Assembly (NCBI RefSeq): GCF_009931655.1
Contig: NZ_CP047984.1
Location: 868,001-932,000, forward strand
Origin: Pontibacter russatus
Lineage (GTDB): Bacteria > Bacteroidota > Bacteroidia > Cytophagales > Hymenobacteraceae
Direction of reading: 5' to 3'
Length of the DNA: 64,000 nucleotides
Position numbers and translations under genes: made by a program
Notes under the pieces: generated by a model
Told to the model about the DNA's origin: nothing
The model's database searches: none
What the model saw: the letters and a program-made list of their open reading frames with translations, nothing else
Part shown: positions 54,272 to 62,835 of the stretch, piece after piece
How positions within the stretch are numbered: position 1 is the stretch's first letter
Layout: the number at the start of each line of letters is the position of its first letter

Positions 54272-55894
54272 TCAATCTCGCTTAGGCAGTTGTTGTCGGC
54301 TTTGAGGATGGTTTAGCAATGAGAGCTGCTGGAGGACATGAGTAACAAGCTCCTCTTTGTCAGCTTCCGCATTAACCCGGAGCAAATGCTTTAAAGGTAC
54401 TTCTTCCGGCTCCTGATACATATGCCGGAGCAAATCAAAGTTCTCCAGGCGTGCATCAGACACAACCTCTTTCTCTTTGTCTCTTTGCTTCAGCCTTTTT
54501 TTAATAGCCTCGTCTGAAGCTATCAGCTCCACGAAAAGGTAAGGGACACCTAATCTGGACAAGGCCTCCACAAAGTGCGTGCGGTGCCTGGCTTGCCCGA
54601 AGGTGGCATCCACCAGTACAGGCCGCTGGCTGCTTATTTGGGAAAGGGTGTTGCTGAGCAAAACCTGATAAACCTGGTCCGTGACCCGCTCGGTATATAG
54701 CCCTTGCCTTATCTCTGAAGGAGTGCGGTGGTATATGGGTAGTTGGAAGCTTTCTTTCCGGGTAAAATCGCTGTTTACATATTTCCACCCCAGTAGGTCG
54801 GCTAAGCTATGCGCCAGGGTGCTCTTACCGCTGCCGCTCCTGCCGCACAAAAGGAGGACAGCGGGGCCTGAGCCAAAGAGCGCATACTGCAACGCAAGGC
54901 GAAGGTATTTGCTTACCATTTCTTGGCTCTTAAGGCGCTCAGAAGCTGGCACTTCCCGCTCCTGGGACCTGATATATTCCACCTTGGCGCGTACACAAGC
55001 CCGGTAACACATATAGAAGTCAGCCAGCAGGTTCATATCAGGGTCCTGCAGCAAGGCAGCCATATGGCCCATGACAAAGGAAGCAAGGTCCGGGCGGCCA
55101 TGAAATCCAAAATCCATAGCCAGAAAGGCAATGTCGGAGGCTACATCTATATACCGAAAACGGTCGTTGAACTCAACGCAGTCATAGATACAAATCTTGC
55201 CCTGTTGGACGTGTACGTGGTCCAGGCGAAGATCACCATGGCAATCCCGTATCTTTTGCTCCCGAACACGTCTCTGGAATAGATTCAGGCTTTGCTCAAG
55301 AAAAAGCCTGAAATAATTTTGAATAGCATCCAGCGCCGCCGCATGCGCTGCGTCACCAGCGTGTTGTCGCAAGACGGTTATATTATCCTCAATGCTCTCC
55401 CTTATTACCTCCAGACTTCCGTAAGAAGATACAAAAGGTTCTGGGGGATGCTTTTCATAAAACTCCTTTAGAATAGCCAGGATAGTATCCAGGGTTAAGG
55501 TTGTTACCTGATTGGCCTCCAGCAACTGGTCCAAAAAATAGCCATCCTGCAAACATTTCATTTTCAAAGCATACTCCACAATCACTCCATCTGCCCCAAA
55601 GGAGAGTTGGTCCTGCTTCTGCGCGATGGGCAAGACCTCCAGGTAAAGGTCAGGGCATAAGCGGCCGTTGAGTTGAAGCTCTTTTTCACAGTTGCTTTTT
55701 CTTTCTTCTAAGCAAGTAAAGTCCAGAAACCCCAGGTCCACATGCTTTTTAACTTTATAGACATACGGAGGCACGATGGCCAGCACAGAAGCATGCGTCT
55801 GGCGAATCTCCACTTCAGTCGGATGGTGGGGATAGGAAAGAGGGTGGCGCAAGAACGAGATAATCTTTTCCTGTAACGCTTTAGATGCTGCCAT
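54272..55894 (-). CDS. Bifunctional aminoglycoside-phosphotransferase-like / P-loop kinase
   Basis: A 540-residue two-domain protein, starting at ATG 55894 (MAASKALQEKIISFLRHPLSYPHHPTEVEIRQTH). The N-terminal half is an APH-type kinase domain (VYKVKKHVDLGFLDFTCLEERKSNCEKELQLNGRL ... IRDCHGDLRLDHVHVQQGKICIYDCVEFNDRFRYIDVASDIAFLAMD; catalytic H-G-D-L-R-x-D-H). The C-terminal half is a P-loop kinase with Walker A LCGRSGSGKSTLAH and a later VDATFGQARHR. Such 'AAA family/APH' proteins are widespread and uncharacterised. It follows the REC-CRP regulator, 100 bases downstream on the same strand. Confidence 0.87.
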   Translation of the reverse strand: MAASKALQEKIISFLRHPLSYPHHPTEVEIRQTHASVLAIVPPYVYKVKKHVDLGFLDFTCLEERKSNCEKELQLNGRLCPDLYLEVLPIAQKQDQLSFGADGVIVEYALKMKCLQDGYFLDQLLEANQVTTLTLDTILAILKEFYEKHPPEPFVSSYGSLEVIRESIEDNITVLRQHAGDAAHAAALDAIQNYFRLFLEQSLNLFQRRVREQKIRDCHGDLRLDHVHVQQGKICIYDCVEFNDRFRYIDVASDIAFLAMDFGFHGRPDLASFVMGHMAALLQDPDMNLLADFYMCYRACVRAKVEYIRSQEREVPASERLKSQEMVSKYLRLALQYALFGSGPAVLLLCGRSGSGKSTLAHSLADLLGWKYVNSDFTRKESFQLPIYHRTPSEIRQGLYTERVTDQVYQVLLSNTLSQISSQRPVLVDATFGQARHRTHFVEALSRLGVPYLFVELIASDEAIKKRLKQRDKEKEVVSDARLENFDLLRHMYQEPEEVPLKHLLRVNAEADKEELVTHVLQQLSLLNHPQSRQQLPKRD

Positions 55895-55995
55895 TCTTTG
55901 CCATTTAAGTAAGGCAGGGAGACTTAGACCCGGCGAAAACACTTAGCCGACACACTGCCGGAAACATGGCTAAGGCAATCAAAAAATGCATTGTT

Positions 55996-57045
55996 TTAAT
56001 TTCGCATTTTTTGCAGTCGCTGCTTGTTGACGATCAGTATTTTACCATCCGCCATATCGATCAGCCGCTCTTTTTTGAAGTCGCTCAGGGTGCGAATCAG
56101 GGATTCTGTGGAGGCGCCAACTATGCCGGCTATGTCATGACGGCTGATTTGGATAGCGCCACTCCCTTCCCCTTCCGTCTTGTACTTAGCATCTAAAAAG
56201 AGCAAGGAATCCGCCGTACGTTTGCGCAGGGAATCGTAAGCCATGCCAGAAAGCAATTTCTCTCTTGCTGAGACGCTATTGGCAAGCATCTTAATCAAGC
56301 GTTTCGCCACATGACGATCCTGGTAAAGCAAAGCAAGGAACTCATTTTTAGGAATCACAACAATTTCAGAGTCTTCCATTGTTTCGGCTGTTTCCTGGTG
56401 CTCTGTTTCTTCAATCAAAGACAGGTAGCCAAAAAAATCTCCTTCCTTGCAAATCTCGGTGATCAGCTCCCTTCCTTCCTGGTTCGTGCGGTATATCTTC
56501 ACCTTTCCTTTCTTCACATAGAACAACCTTGAAGACTCTACTCCCTCAAAATAAAGGACGTATTTACGCTTATAAAGGTAAACCTTCTTATCCTGTGTTA
56601 GATACTCCAATTCCTTGTACTGCCTGGCGGTTTCGATAAGTTCCTTCAGCCTTTCAATGGATGGAACAACATTCCTTTTCAAGGCACCTGCTTTGCCTAG
56701 TCGGTCGCTGATGGCGCTTACCAGCTCACTTTCCTGAAAAGGTTTAGTAATATACTCGTCTGCTCCGGATTCCATTTCTTTAGGTATAGCTGCGCGGTCT
56801 GCCAGAAAAATGAAAGGAACAGCCTCCAGCAGAGGGGTTCTACTAAAAGCATCCAGCACGCTGTACCCGTCTATGGCAGGCATCTGTATATCACAAATCA
56901 CAATGTCAGGCTTTTGCTGTAAGGCTATCTCAACACCCTGCTTTCCGCTTCCTGCTTTGTAGACTTGATAATGCGATAACTCCAGCATCTCAGCCACGTT
57001 TTCCCGCAGCAGCTCATCATCTTCAATGACCAGAACTTTTTGCAT
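55996..57045 (-). CDS. Response-regulator receiver fused to CRP/FNR cyclic-nucleotide and HTH domains
   Basis: A 349-residue transcription factor with unusual order: REC domain (1-120), linker helix (125-150), CRP-type beta-barrel (about 155-245), dimer helix, and winged HTH (about 285-349). REC has the acidic pair D9-D10, phospho-acceptor D52 (VICDIQMP) and K101 (YITKPF); the usual Thr/Ser switch at 82 is Ala. The HTH (ISRHDIAGIVGASTESLIRTLSDFKKE) carries E314 and R318, at the places of FNR's Glu209 and Arg213; Ser212 is replaced by Ile. That predicts TGA/TCA half-sites as in the boxes at 35057 and 43368-43401. No sensor kinase is adjacent. Likely regulates the surrounding stress genes (inference). 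Confidence 0.9.
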   Translation of the reverse strand: MQKVLVIEDDELLRENVAEMLELSHYQVYKAGSGKQGVEIALQQKPDIVICDIQMPAIDGYSVLDAFSRTPLLEAVPFIFLADRAAIPKEMESGADEYITKPFQESELVSAISDRLGKAGALKRNVVPSIERLKELIETARQYKELEYLTQDKKVYLYKRKYVLYFEGVESSRLFYVKKGKVKIYRTNQEGRELITEICKEGDFFGYLSLIEETEHQETAETMEDSEIVVIPKNEFLALLYQDRHVAKRLIKMLANSVSAREKLLSGMAYDSLRKRTADSLLFLDAKYKTEGEGSGAIQISRHDIAGIVGASTESLIRTLSDFKKERLIDMADGKILIVNKQRLQKMRN

Positions 57046-57708
57046 AACCTAACCGGGCTTCTTGGTGAATACTTTGCGCTTGCCGTATTAGTTGGGACGC
57101 GGGCGGTATAAAGTTCCGCTAACGTGGTGACAGATATCTGGTAAGCGAAGGCTTGCTTCGGACAGTGGGGAGGACCAAGAAACAGACTACTGTGCCTGTG
57201 TGTTCATTTCTCCACTAATCATAGGGGCAACGGGCCTTTCTCTAGCAGCTAAATCCTGTTGCTGCCTGCGCCAATGTAGGCCATCTCCCTTGGATTCGAT
57301 TCTCCTGCTTTCCATAGCATCGCCAACTCTATTGCGATGTAACCCCGGTTCAGAAGGATAAGAAGCGCCTCCGCAGGGAGTTGTTCACAGTATACATGCT
57401 TTCACCATGGAAAATATTGTATATTAACCAGTTAAACGCAAATCCTAAGGAGTAGTGATATGCATACACTAAAATTTAGACCTATTTCCCTATATTATTA
57501 GATTTATTTTACCAATTTCTGTTTTAGCTGCTGATAAATAAGCTACATTTCACTGAAAAGGACACAGGGGCTTTATCTGCTGCAAAAATTGGAATTTGCC
57601 TCTTTCAACATCAGAAGCATGTTCGTTTGATGTTCTTTTCAATGCAGAAAGGGGAATGGAAACTAAGTTTGCAGGCAGAGAGTTCAGATTTAAACTGAAG
57701 AGGCTATC
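57046..57708. other. Long intergenic region before a USP gene
   Basis: About 660 bases between the divergent regulator and USP genes, presumably with both promoters. The A/T-rich stretch 57410-57550 is the likeliest USP promoter. No perfect TGAT-N4-ATCA site is seen here. No gene supported; the frame at 57596-57793 overlaps the USP start and lacks similarity. Confidence 0.45.
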
Positions 57709-58548
57709 ATGGAAACAATTTTATGTCCTACCGATTTTTCCCAAAGCTCAGAAAATGCGATCCGCTATGCTGAGGAACTTGCCCAGCGCATGAACTCCCG
57801 CATCGAGCTGTTCCACAGTGTTGTCGAGCCAGACCCCTCCTCTACTGGCAGCCCTCAGGTTGCACCTGCCAGAGACCCTGCATACCACCAGGTGCAGAAA
57901 AACAAGCTGGACCTCCTAAAATGCAAATTAGAAGATGCCGAATGGGGAATCCCAATAGCCTATCATACCCAAGTAGGATATGGCTACCCCGGTGACACCA
58001 TCCCGCTACAGGCCTCCGAGGTTCAGGCAGACCTGGTGATAATTGGAAACGAAAAGGCGAATGGGTCCGAGGAAACCTTTCTGAAATCAGTGGCGGCGGA
58101 TGTAATAAAAAAAGCTCCTTGCCCTGTGCTGCTCATACCGCCAACAGCTGCTTTCAAACCAATCTATAAAATTGTGTTTGCCACTGACCTGCAGGGTGAA
58201 CCGTATAGCGATATGTCCCTTGTATTTAAGCTGGCAGGCCTTTTCGAGGCGGAAATACTGTTCCTGCATGTATTAACAGACGAATTTACCGGCAGCCCGG
58301 ATATAGCCAAAGCCGAGTATGAGCGGGAACACAAGCGCTTCTCTTACAAGAACACTTCCTTCCACACTGAACGCGGCACCAACCTCGAGGACAGTCTTAG
58401 CCAGTTCTGCCGCCGTCACAAAGCAAACTTTTTGGTGATGGGGTATCATCCCCAGCGCTTGTGGCAGCATCCGCATCGCCAAGATTACAGCCTAGAAATG
58501 GCTTACCATACACTCCTCCCGCTCCTGATCCTCCATTACCACCGTTAA
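57709..58548 (+). CDS. Universal stress protein, divergent two-domain form
   Basis: A 279-residue protein starting METILCPTDFSQSSENAIRYAEELAQRMNSRIELFHSV. Domain 1 ends at about 150; its ATP-binding glycine loop is degenerate (VIIGNEKANGSEETFLKSVAADVIKKAPCPVLLIP). Domain 2 (KPIYKIVFATDLQGEPYSDMSLVFKLAGLFEAEILFLHVL ... NFLVMGYHPQRLWQHPHRQDYSLEMAYHTLLPLLILHYHR) ends His-rich. Loss of the glycine motif suggests it does not bind ATP like the others. It is the only intact USP on the plus strand here, divergent from the REC-CRP regulator. Confidence 0.87.
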   Translation: METILCPTDFSQSSENAIRYAEELAQRMNSRIELFHSVVEPDPSSTGSPQVAPARDPAYHQVQKNKLDLLKCKLEDAEWGIPIAYHTQVGYGYPGDTIPLQASEVQADLVIIGNEKANGSEETFLKSVAADVIKKAPCPVLLIPPTAAFKPIYKIVFATDLQGEPYSDMSLVFKLAGLFEAEILFLHVLTDEFTGSPDIAKAEYEREHKRFSYKNTSFHTERGTNLEDSLSQFCRRHKANFLVMGYHPQRLWQHPHRQDYSLEMAYHTLLPLLILHYHR

Positions 58549-58707
58549 CTTCAGTTGCAGCACAAGCCACGGAGGCAAGCCTGCCGCTTACCATCTGTAA
58601 GTTCGCAATCTCCAGCCACCGCACCGCCCTTTGAGGTGCGTCGTCCCTGAAGGACATTAGCAATTATAAAGTTAATAGTACTTTGTCCTCAGCAGGCTTA
58701 ACGCGGA

Positions 58708-58923
58708 ATGCCTTCTTCTGGTGTTGTAGCTTTGCAGCCGACTGCCAGCAAGATGCATGAGCAGAAAGGCTTCAAGGTACTGCCCAGAAGGTGGGTGGTG
58801 GAGAGAACATTTGCCTGGACGCTACATGCAAGGCGCCTGAGCAAAGACTATGAGAAAAACAGAACAAACGCACAGAGTATGATCTATCTGGCCATGATCA
58901 GCATAATCTTAAAAAGGATTTAA
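58708..58923 (+). mobile_element. IS5-family transposase C-terminal remnant
   Basis: About 72 codons ending [16 protein letters not shown], then [30 protein letters not shown], the usual end of IS5-family (IS1031/ISL2 group) transposases. The first ~25 codons are degenerate, and no start or upstream domain remains. Confidence 0.75.
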
Positions 58924-58947
58924 TTCATTTTAAAACAGTTTCTGAGG

Positions 58948-59212
58948 ATGAAAAAAATTAATGTTAATGCTCGTGGTAGCTTTTGGTACAAGTGCTGCCG
59001 CCTTTACCCAAACGCATGTGCCGGAACATGTAAAACAGCTTCAACAGGGAGTATAACAATGCGAAGGGGGTAGAATGGAAAGAGAAGAACGGCGAGTATC
59101 ATGCTAAGTTTAAAATGAATAACACCATGCATTGGGCAGAAAATAAGGCCGATGGAACTTTAACAAAGGAGGGCCATGACATACCGGTTAATAAATTGCC
59201 AGCTGCTGTTTC
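58948..59212 (+). pseudogene. PepSY-like periplasmic protein, frameshifted and truncated by IS982
   Basis: Reading across two frameshifts: MKKIN, then MLMLVVAFGTSAAAFTQTHVPEHVKQ (signal and start), then NREYNNAKGVEWKEKNGEYHAKFKMNNTMHWAENKADGTLTKEGHDIPVNKLPAAVSC. The NAKGVEW-K-NGEYHAKF and LPAAV blocks match small exported PepSY-like (BLIP-like) proteins common in Bacteroidota. It ends where IS982 sequence begins (about 59205-59215). A relative, intact, lies at 60089-60610. Confidence 0.65.
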
Positions 59213-60085
59213 CTGCGCCAATAATGATTTCTGCCTGGAGCTGAAGGAATACTTGGCTTTCCATCCCCTACAAGCGGGGCTCTAGCCGCGCCATCTGGCT
59301 GGCCGCAAGCACGGCTTAAGTGAGAGCGAGGTGCTCACCCTCCTGGTGCTCTACCACATGTCGGGCTTTAAGTGCTTCCTGTACTACTACGAGTGCCTGG
59401 TCCTGGAGGAAATGAGAAGCTACTCCCCCGGGCCGTTTCCTACACCCATTTCCTGGAACTGGCCAGGCAGGCGCTGCTGCATGCTTTTCGCTTGGCCCAC
59501 TACCGGGCAGGCCGCTCCCAGAGAAGCGGGCTCTATTACACCGACTCCAAGAAGCTGCCGGTGTGCGACAACCGCCGCATCCACTCCCACAGGATCTTCG
59601 GGGAGCTGTCCACCCGCGGCAGGGGCTCTACCGGCTGGTTCTTTGGCCTCAAGCTGCACCTGGTGACCAATGGGCACAGCTAACTGGTGCGCTTCCTGCT
59701 CACTCCGGTCAACGTGGCCGACAATAACCCGAAGGTGCTCTCCTTTCTGCTCTCCGGGCTCAAAGGCAAGTGTTATGGCGATAGAGGCTATCTCTCCTCC
59801 ATTTATGAGGAACTACTGGAGGAGGGCCTGCACCTAATCACCAAGGTGCGGCGCAACATGAAAAACAGACTCCTTACCCTCTCTGACAAGGCCAACTTTC
59901 TCAAGCGTGGCAGTATCGAGGCAGTCAACGACATTCTGATGGCGGAATGTGATATCGATCAAACCCGCCACCGCAACCGAATGAACGCCTTGGCCCAGAT
60001 TCTCTCCGGCCTTACCGCCTACACGTTTCTGGACCAGAACAATGGCTTCAGGCCTGCCAGAATTTATGCTTAATTGCCGAGTTCA
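59212..60085 (+). mobile_element. IS982-family transposase, disrupted, with right end
   Basis: A DDE transposase of the IS982 group: NDFCLELKEYLA, frameshift near 59280, PRHLAGRKHGLSESEVLTLLVLYHMSGFKCFLYYYECLVLEEMRSY, frameshift near 59425, PRAVSYTHFLELARQAL ... YTDSKKLPVCDNRRIHSHRIF ... GWFFGLKLHLVTNGHS, in-frame TAA at 59681-59683, then LVRFLLTPVNVADNNPKV ... CYGDRGYLSS ... SIEAVNDILMAECDIDQTRHRN to the stop at about 60072. Its start and left end are missing. The right end TTAATTGCCGAGTTCA (60070-60085) overlaps the stop codon and closely resembles the ends of the MITE at 35235-35429. Confidence 0.85.
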
Positions 60086-60088
60086 CGT

Positions 60089-60610
60089 TTACTTAAGAAA
60101 TTCTCCATTTTCATCTGTTGTTACCTTAATGCGTTTATCTCCGTTCTCCAATAAAATTTTATATCTTTTTGTAGCCCCTGTTGATTCGTGGTAGTTTACC
60201 AAATACACATCTCTGGTGATCTTCCATTCCGGGAACCTTTTACTCACGGCTTGTCTCACTGCTGGCGGCAAGGCTGTATCCTTAAATTTCTCCGCAGTGC
60301 GCAAAAGTTTTCCGTCTTTATCATAGGAAGCCAGAATCTTGCCTTCGGGAATGTAAAAGGAAACAAAATAGTTATCATATTCATCTTCGTAAAATGATGC
60401 AGTTTTTATATCATAAGCTGCAGCTTCCCTTTCAAGGCGTTGCACAGGCATAGCCGTCTCCTTATCATTTACCGAGTTAAGGTATTTGTAGTTTACAGCG
60501 ACTATTTTCACCTCGGGCAAGACGACATTCTGAGCGAAAGACTGGATGGTGAATCCAAAAATGAACACACCGAAACTTAACAAAAAACGCATGGAACTGT
60601 TCTTTTTCAT
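60089..60610 (-). CDS. PepSY-like exported protein
   Basis: A 173-residue exported protein; ATG 60610 (MKKNSSMRFLLSFGVFIFGFTIQSFA-Q) is preferred because it opens the signal peptide. The mature part has two beta-alpha units (YDIKTASFYEDEYDNYFVSFYIPEGKILASYDKDGKLLRTAEKFKDTALPPAVRQAVSKRFPEWKITRDVYLVNYHES), with the P-P-A-V-R-Q-A-V and F-P-x-W features of PepSY-like proteins. It may act as a periplasmic inhibitor or binding protein; the role is unknown. Its stop lies 4 bases beyond the IS982 end. Confidence 0.75.
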   Translation of the reverse strand: MKKNSSMRFLLSFGVFIFGFTIQSFAQNVVLPEVKIVAVNYKYLNSVNDKETAMPVQRLEREAAAYDIKTASFYEDEYDNYFVSFYIPEGKILASYDKDGKLLRTAEKFKDTALPPAVRQAVSKRFPEWKITRDVYLVNYHESTGATKRYKILLENGDKRIKVTTDENGEFLK

Positions 60611-60665
60611 GATTTCATAATTTAAAGTTATCAGATATGTAATATGTGATTTAAGATGGATTAAC

Positions 60666-61088
60666 TTATATGATTGCATGCCCTATAAGAATAATTTTCC
60701 AAGCTGGAAGAGGTGAGAACCTGCATGGGGTGAGCACAAAGGCAAGGACAAATGGAATTTTAGACCCGGAGCGGTACTGAAGCAGCAAGGCGATCAGGGT
60801 TGCGAGGGCGGCGAGGGCCATGACCATGATAGCCACCTCCGCCTCCTCCTCATGCTCCTCTATCATGGCCTCCGACACGCCGGCCAAATGCTCCACCCGC
60901 TCCTCGGCCGGCTCGCCGGTCAGATATACCGGAACGGCCATGACAGCCATCGCCATGACGATGGCTGCTGCGATGGCTTTTATGCTTTTATCATCCCGCA
61001 TGATCCACCATAGCATGACGGCAGCTCAGATAAGGGTGCCAATGATGGGATAATGGTTGAGCAGCAAGCGGATGTGGGTTGCGTCCAT
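60666..61088 (-). pseudogene. Small membrane protein with in-frame TGA, coupled to rubrerythrin
   Basis: ATG at 61088 begins MDATHIRLLLNHYPIIGTLI, then TGA (61026-61028), then the same frame continues AAVMLWWIMRDDKSIKAIAAAIVMAMAVMAVPVYLTGEPAEERVEHLAGVSEAMIEEHEEEAEVAIMVMALAALATLIALLLQYRSG. Related proteins carry Gly at the stop (GGA to TGA). The C-terminal ~30 residues look out of frame too. Four helices and an acidic loop mark a Bacteroidota membrane family often found near rubrerythrin-type genes; function unknown. The ATG is 2 bases from the rubrerythrin stop, so it was translationally coupled. Confidence 0.65.
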
Positions 61089-61089
61089 A

Positions 61090-61728
61090 TTAATCGAGTC
61101 TGGCTGCCTTTGAGAGGGCTCCATACTCAATCCTCATGAACTCTTCCCCTTTGTGTTCAGGTTTTGGAGCCGGTTTTCCAGGGTCAGTGGCTATGGTGGA
61201 GCCAGTAAGAGAGCTGACATAGTAGTCCTGCTTTTTGTTCTTACCAAGGTTTTTCAGGGCATCCTTGAAAAGTTCCTCATGCTGCGCCTCCGCCTGCATG
61301 GCATAGGTAAAGGATTTCTCGGCCTGTGAAGCCTTCTCCTGTTTGGCTATTTTTACAAACTCCGGGTACAGCGCCTCGGTTTCCTGCTTTTCGCCTTTAA
61401 TAGGCTCCTCCAGGTTATCACGGGTGGTTTCCACCTCTACTTCTTCATACTTTATTTTTGCGGGAGTGCCGCCCATTGCCTCGATCGCCCTTTTATGGTT
61501 CTGCATATGCACCGACTCCGACCTGGAGACTGCTTGGAAGAGATGGGCAATTTGCTTATGATTCTCCTCGGCTGCTTTCTTGGCAAACATTTCGTAGCGT
61601 CGTGAGGCGTTCGCCTCCGCCTGATAAGCCTTCTGCAGGTTATCCAAAGTCTGACTGTGTTTCTGAGATTGTGCACACGCCAAACTACCCAGAAGTAAAA
61701 CAACCAATAAGATACTGAGTATTTTCAT
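61090..61728 (-). CDS. Exported rubrerythrin-like ferritin-fold protein
   Basis: A 212-residue protein with a signal and probable lipobox (LLLGSLAC, MKILSILLVVLLLGSLACAQ). The ferritin-like four-helix bundle shows the diiron ligands: YQAEANASRRYEMFAKKAAEEN, RSESVHMQNHK, ETEALYPEFVKIAKQE, and MQAEAQHEELFKDAL. No C-terminal rubredoxin iron site is seen; the tail is a beta-poor segment. Likely peroxide- or iron-related and located outside the inner membrane. First gene of a two-gene unit with the membrane pseudogene. Confidence 0.85.
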   Translation of the reverse strand: MKILSILLVVLLLGSLACAQSQKHSQTLDNLQKAYQAEANASRRYEMFAKKAAEENHKQIAHLFQAVSRSESVHMQNHKRAIEAMGGTPAKIKYEEVEVETTRDNLEEPIKGEKQETEALYPEFVKIAKQEKASQAEKSFTYAMQAEAQHEELFKDALKNLGKNKKQDYYVSSLTGSTIATDPGKPAPKPEHKGEEFMRIEYGALSKAARLD

Positions 61729-61883
61729 CTTTATAAAAATAGTTTAAGTTAACATTTTAATTATACAGGTTATATTACAAGGAGTTGTTGTATTGGATGT
61801 TATTCCGTCAACAAGCCGTTCTCTGCTGTGAAAGAGCCAGAGGAGTAGCGTATACAGGAATAGAACTTAATCCTACCCCTCTC

Positions 61884-62579
61884 ATGCCTGAAGTAAAAAT
61901 GCCTGAACAACGGATGTCCATCCAAGGGCTCAGCACAGAACAGGTGCTCGCCGCCAAGGAGAAGTATGGGCTGAACCGGCTGGAAGAGCGCAGGGAAATT
62001 CCGCTTTGGGCTGCCATTAAGCGCCTGGCTAAAGAGCCAATGCTGGTTTTGTTGCTGGTGGCTTCCCTGGTCTACTGTATCAGTGGCGACGTAGGCAACA
62101 GTATTTTCCTGGCTGCTGCTATTCTGATGGTGGCCGCCATATCCCTGTACCAGGACAACAGAAGCCGTAATGCACTGGAAAAGCTACGCAGCAACACGCA
62201 GCCAAACGGCAAGGTGATCCGCAACGGGCAGGTGGAGAAAATTAAAATCGGGGATGTGGTAATTGGTGATAAACTGATGGTAGAGAAGGGAGGTCTGGTG
62301 GCAGCAGATGGCAGTATCGTGCAGGCAAACGATTTCACTGTTGATGAGTCTATTCTGACCGGGAAGTCTCTGGCGGTGTTCAAAGACCAGCATCAGGAAG
62401 ATCATTTTGTATACCAGGGCACTACAGTAGCCAGCGGCCTGCCCATTGCCACGGTGACAGCCATCGGCAACGGCACGAGGCTGAAGAGCATGGAAAGCAT
62501 AGCGGAGGAGGTGACGCCTCTGGAACTACAGATCAACAGCTTTGTCAGGAGAATGGTATTGGGTCTTGTCCTGCTATAG
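61884..62579 (+). pseudogene. Cation-transporting P-type ATPase, 5' part, cut by an IS
   Basis: About 232 codons of a P2-type (calcium-like) ATPase. The N-terminal domain (LSTEQVLAAKEKYGLNRLEERREIPLWAAIKRLAKEPMLVLLLVASLVYCISGD), first two helices and actuator domain with the T-G-K loop (FTVDESILTGKSLAVF; normally T-G-E, here Lys) are present. It ends after RRMVLGLVLL where foreign sequence begins, so the phosphorylation and ATP-binding domains are missing. TGE to TGK shows it had decayed or changed as well. ATG 61884 or 61899 as start. Confidence 0.82.
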
Positions 62580-62608
62580 GTTGACAGTTTTTCAAACGAA
62601 CTATCCCT

Positions 62609-62833
62609 ATGGAAGACCACAGTCGAGAACTACTTAACCGTTATCAGTATAGCGAGAAAGTCAAAGAGGCCGCTGCCTTTCGCGTACTTTTTGGCGGCGA
62701 AGATGCCAAGCAAATTATGCAGGAACTTGGCATTCAAAATGTCAAAACTATTCACCATTGGTGGCTGGCTACCAGCAAAAAATTGAGCAAGGGCTTATAT
62801 CTTTACCTCCCGTTGTCAGCTCCCCAACTTTAG
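62609..62833 (+). mobile_element. Transposase OrfA-type fragment
   Basis: 75 codons with a helix-turn-helix (MEDHSRELLNRYQYSEKVKEAAAFRVLFGGEDAKQIMQELGIQNVKTIHHWWLATSKK), typical of an IS3 or similar OrfA. The end is out of frame; another frame gives KIEQGLISLPPVVSSPTLEL. The element that cut the P-type ATPase begins near 62580 and is itself broken by the IS3 copy at about 62836. Confidence 0.55.
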
Positions 62834-62835
62834 AA

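Noticed and set aside
15752..61028. Stop-codon reassignment or programmed readthrough
   Set aside because: All three stop codons interrupt genes while also ending normal ones; no common downstream structure or context is visible.
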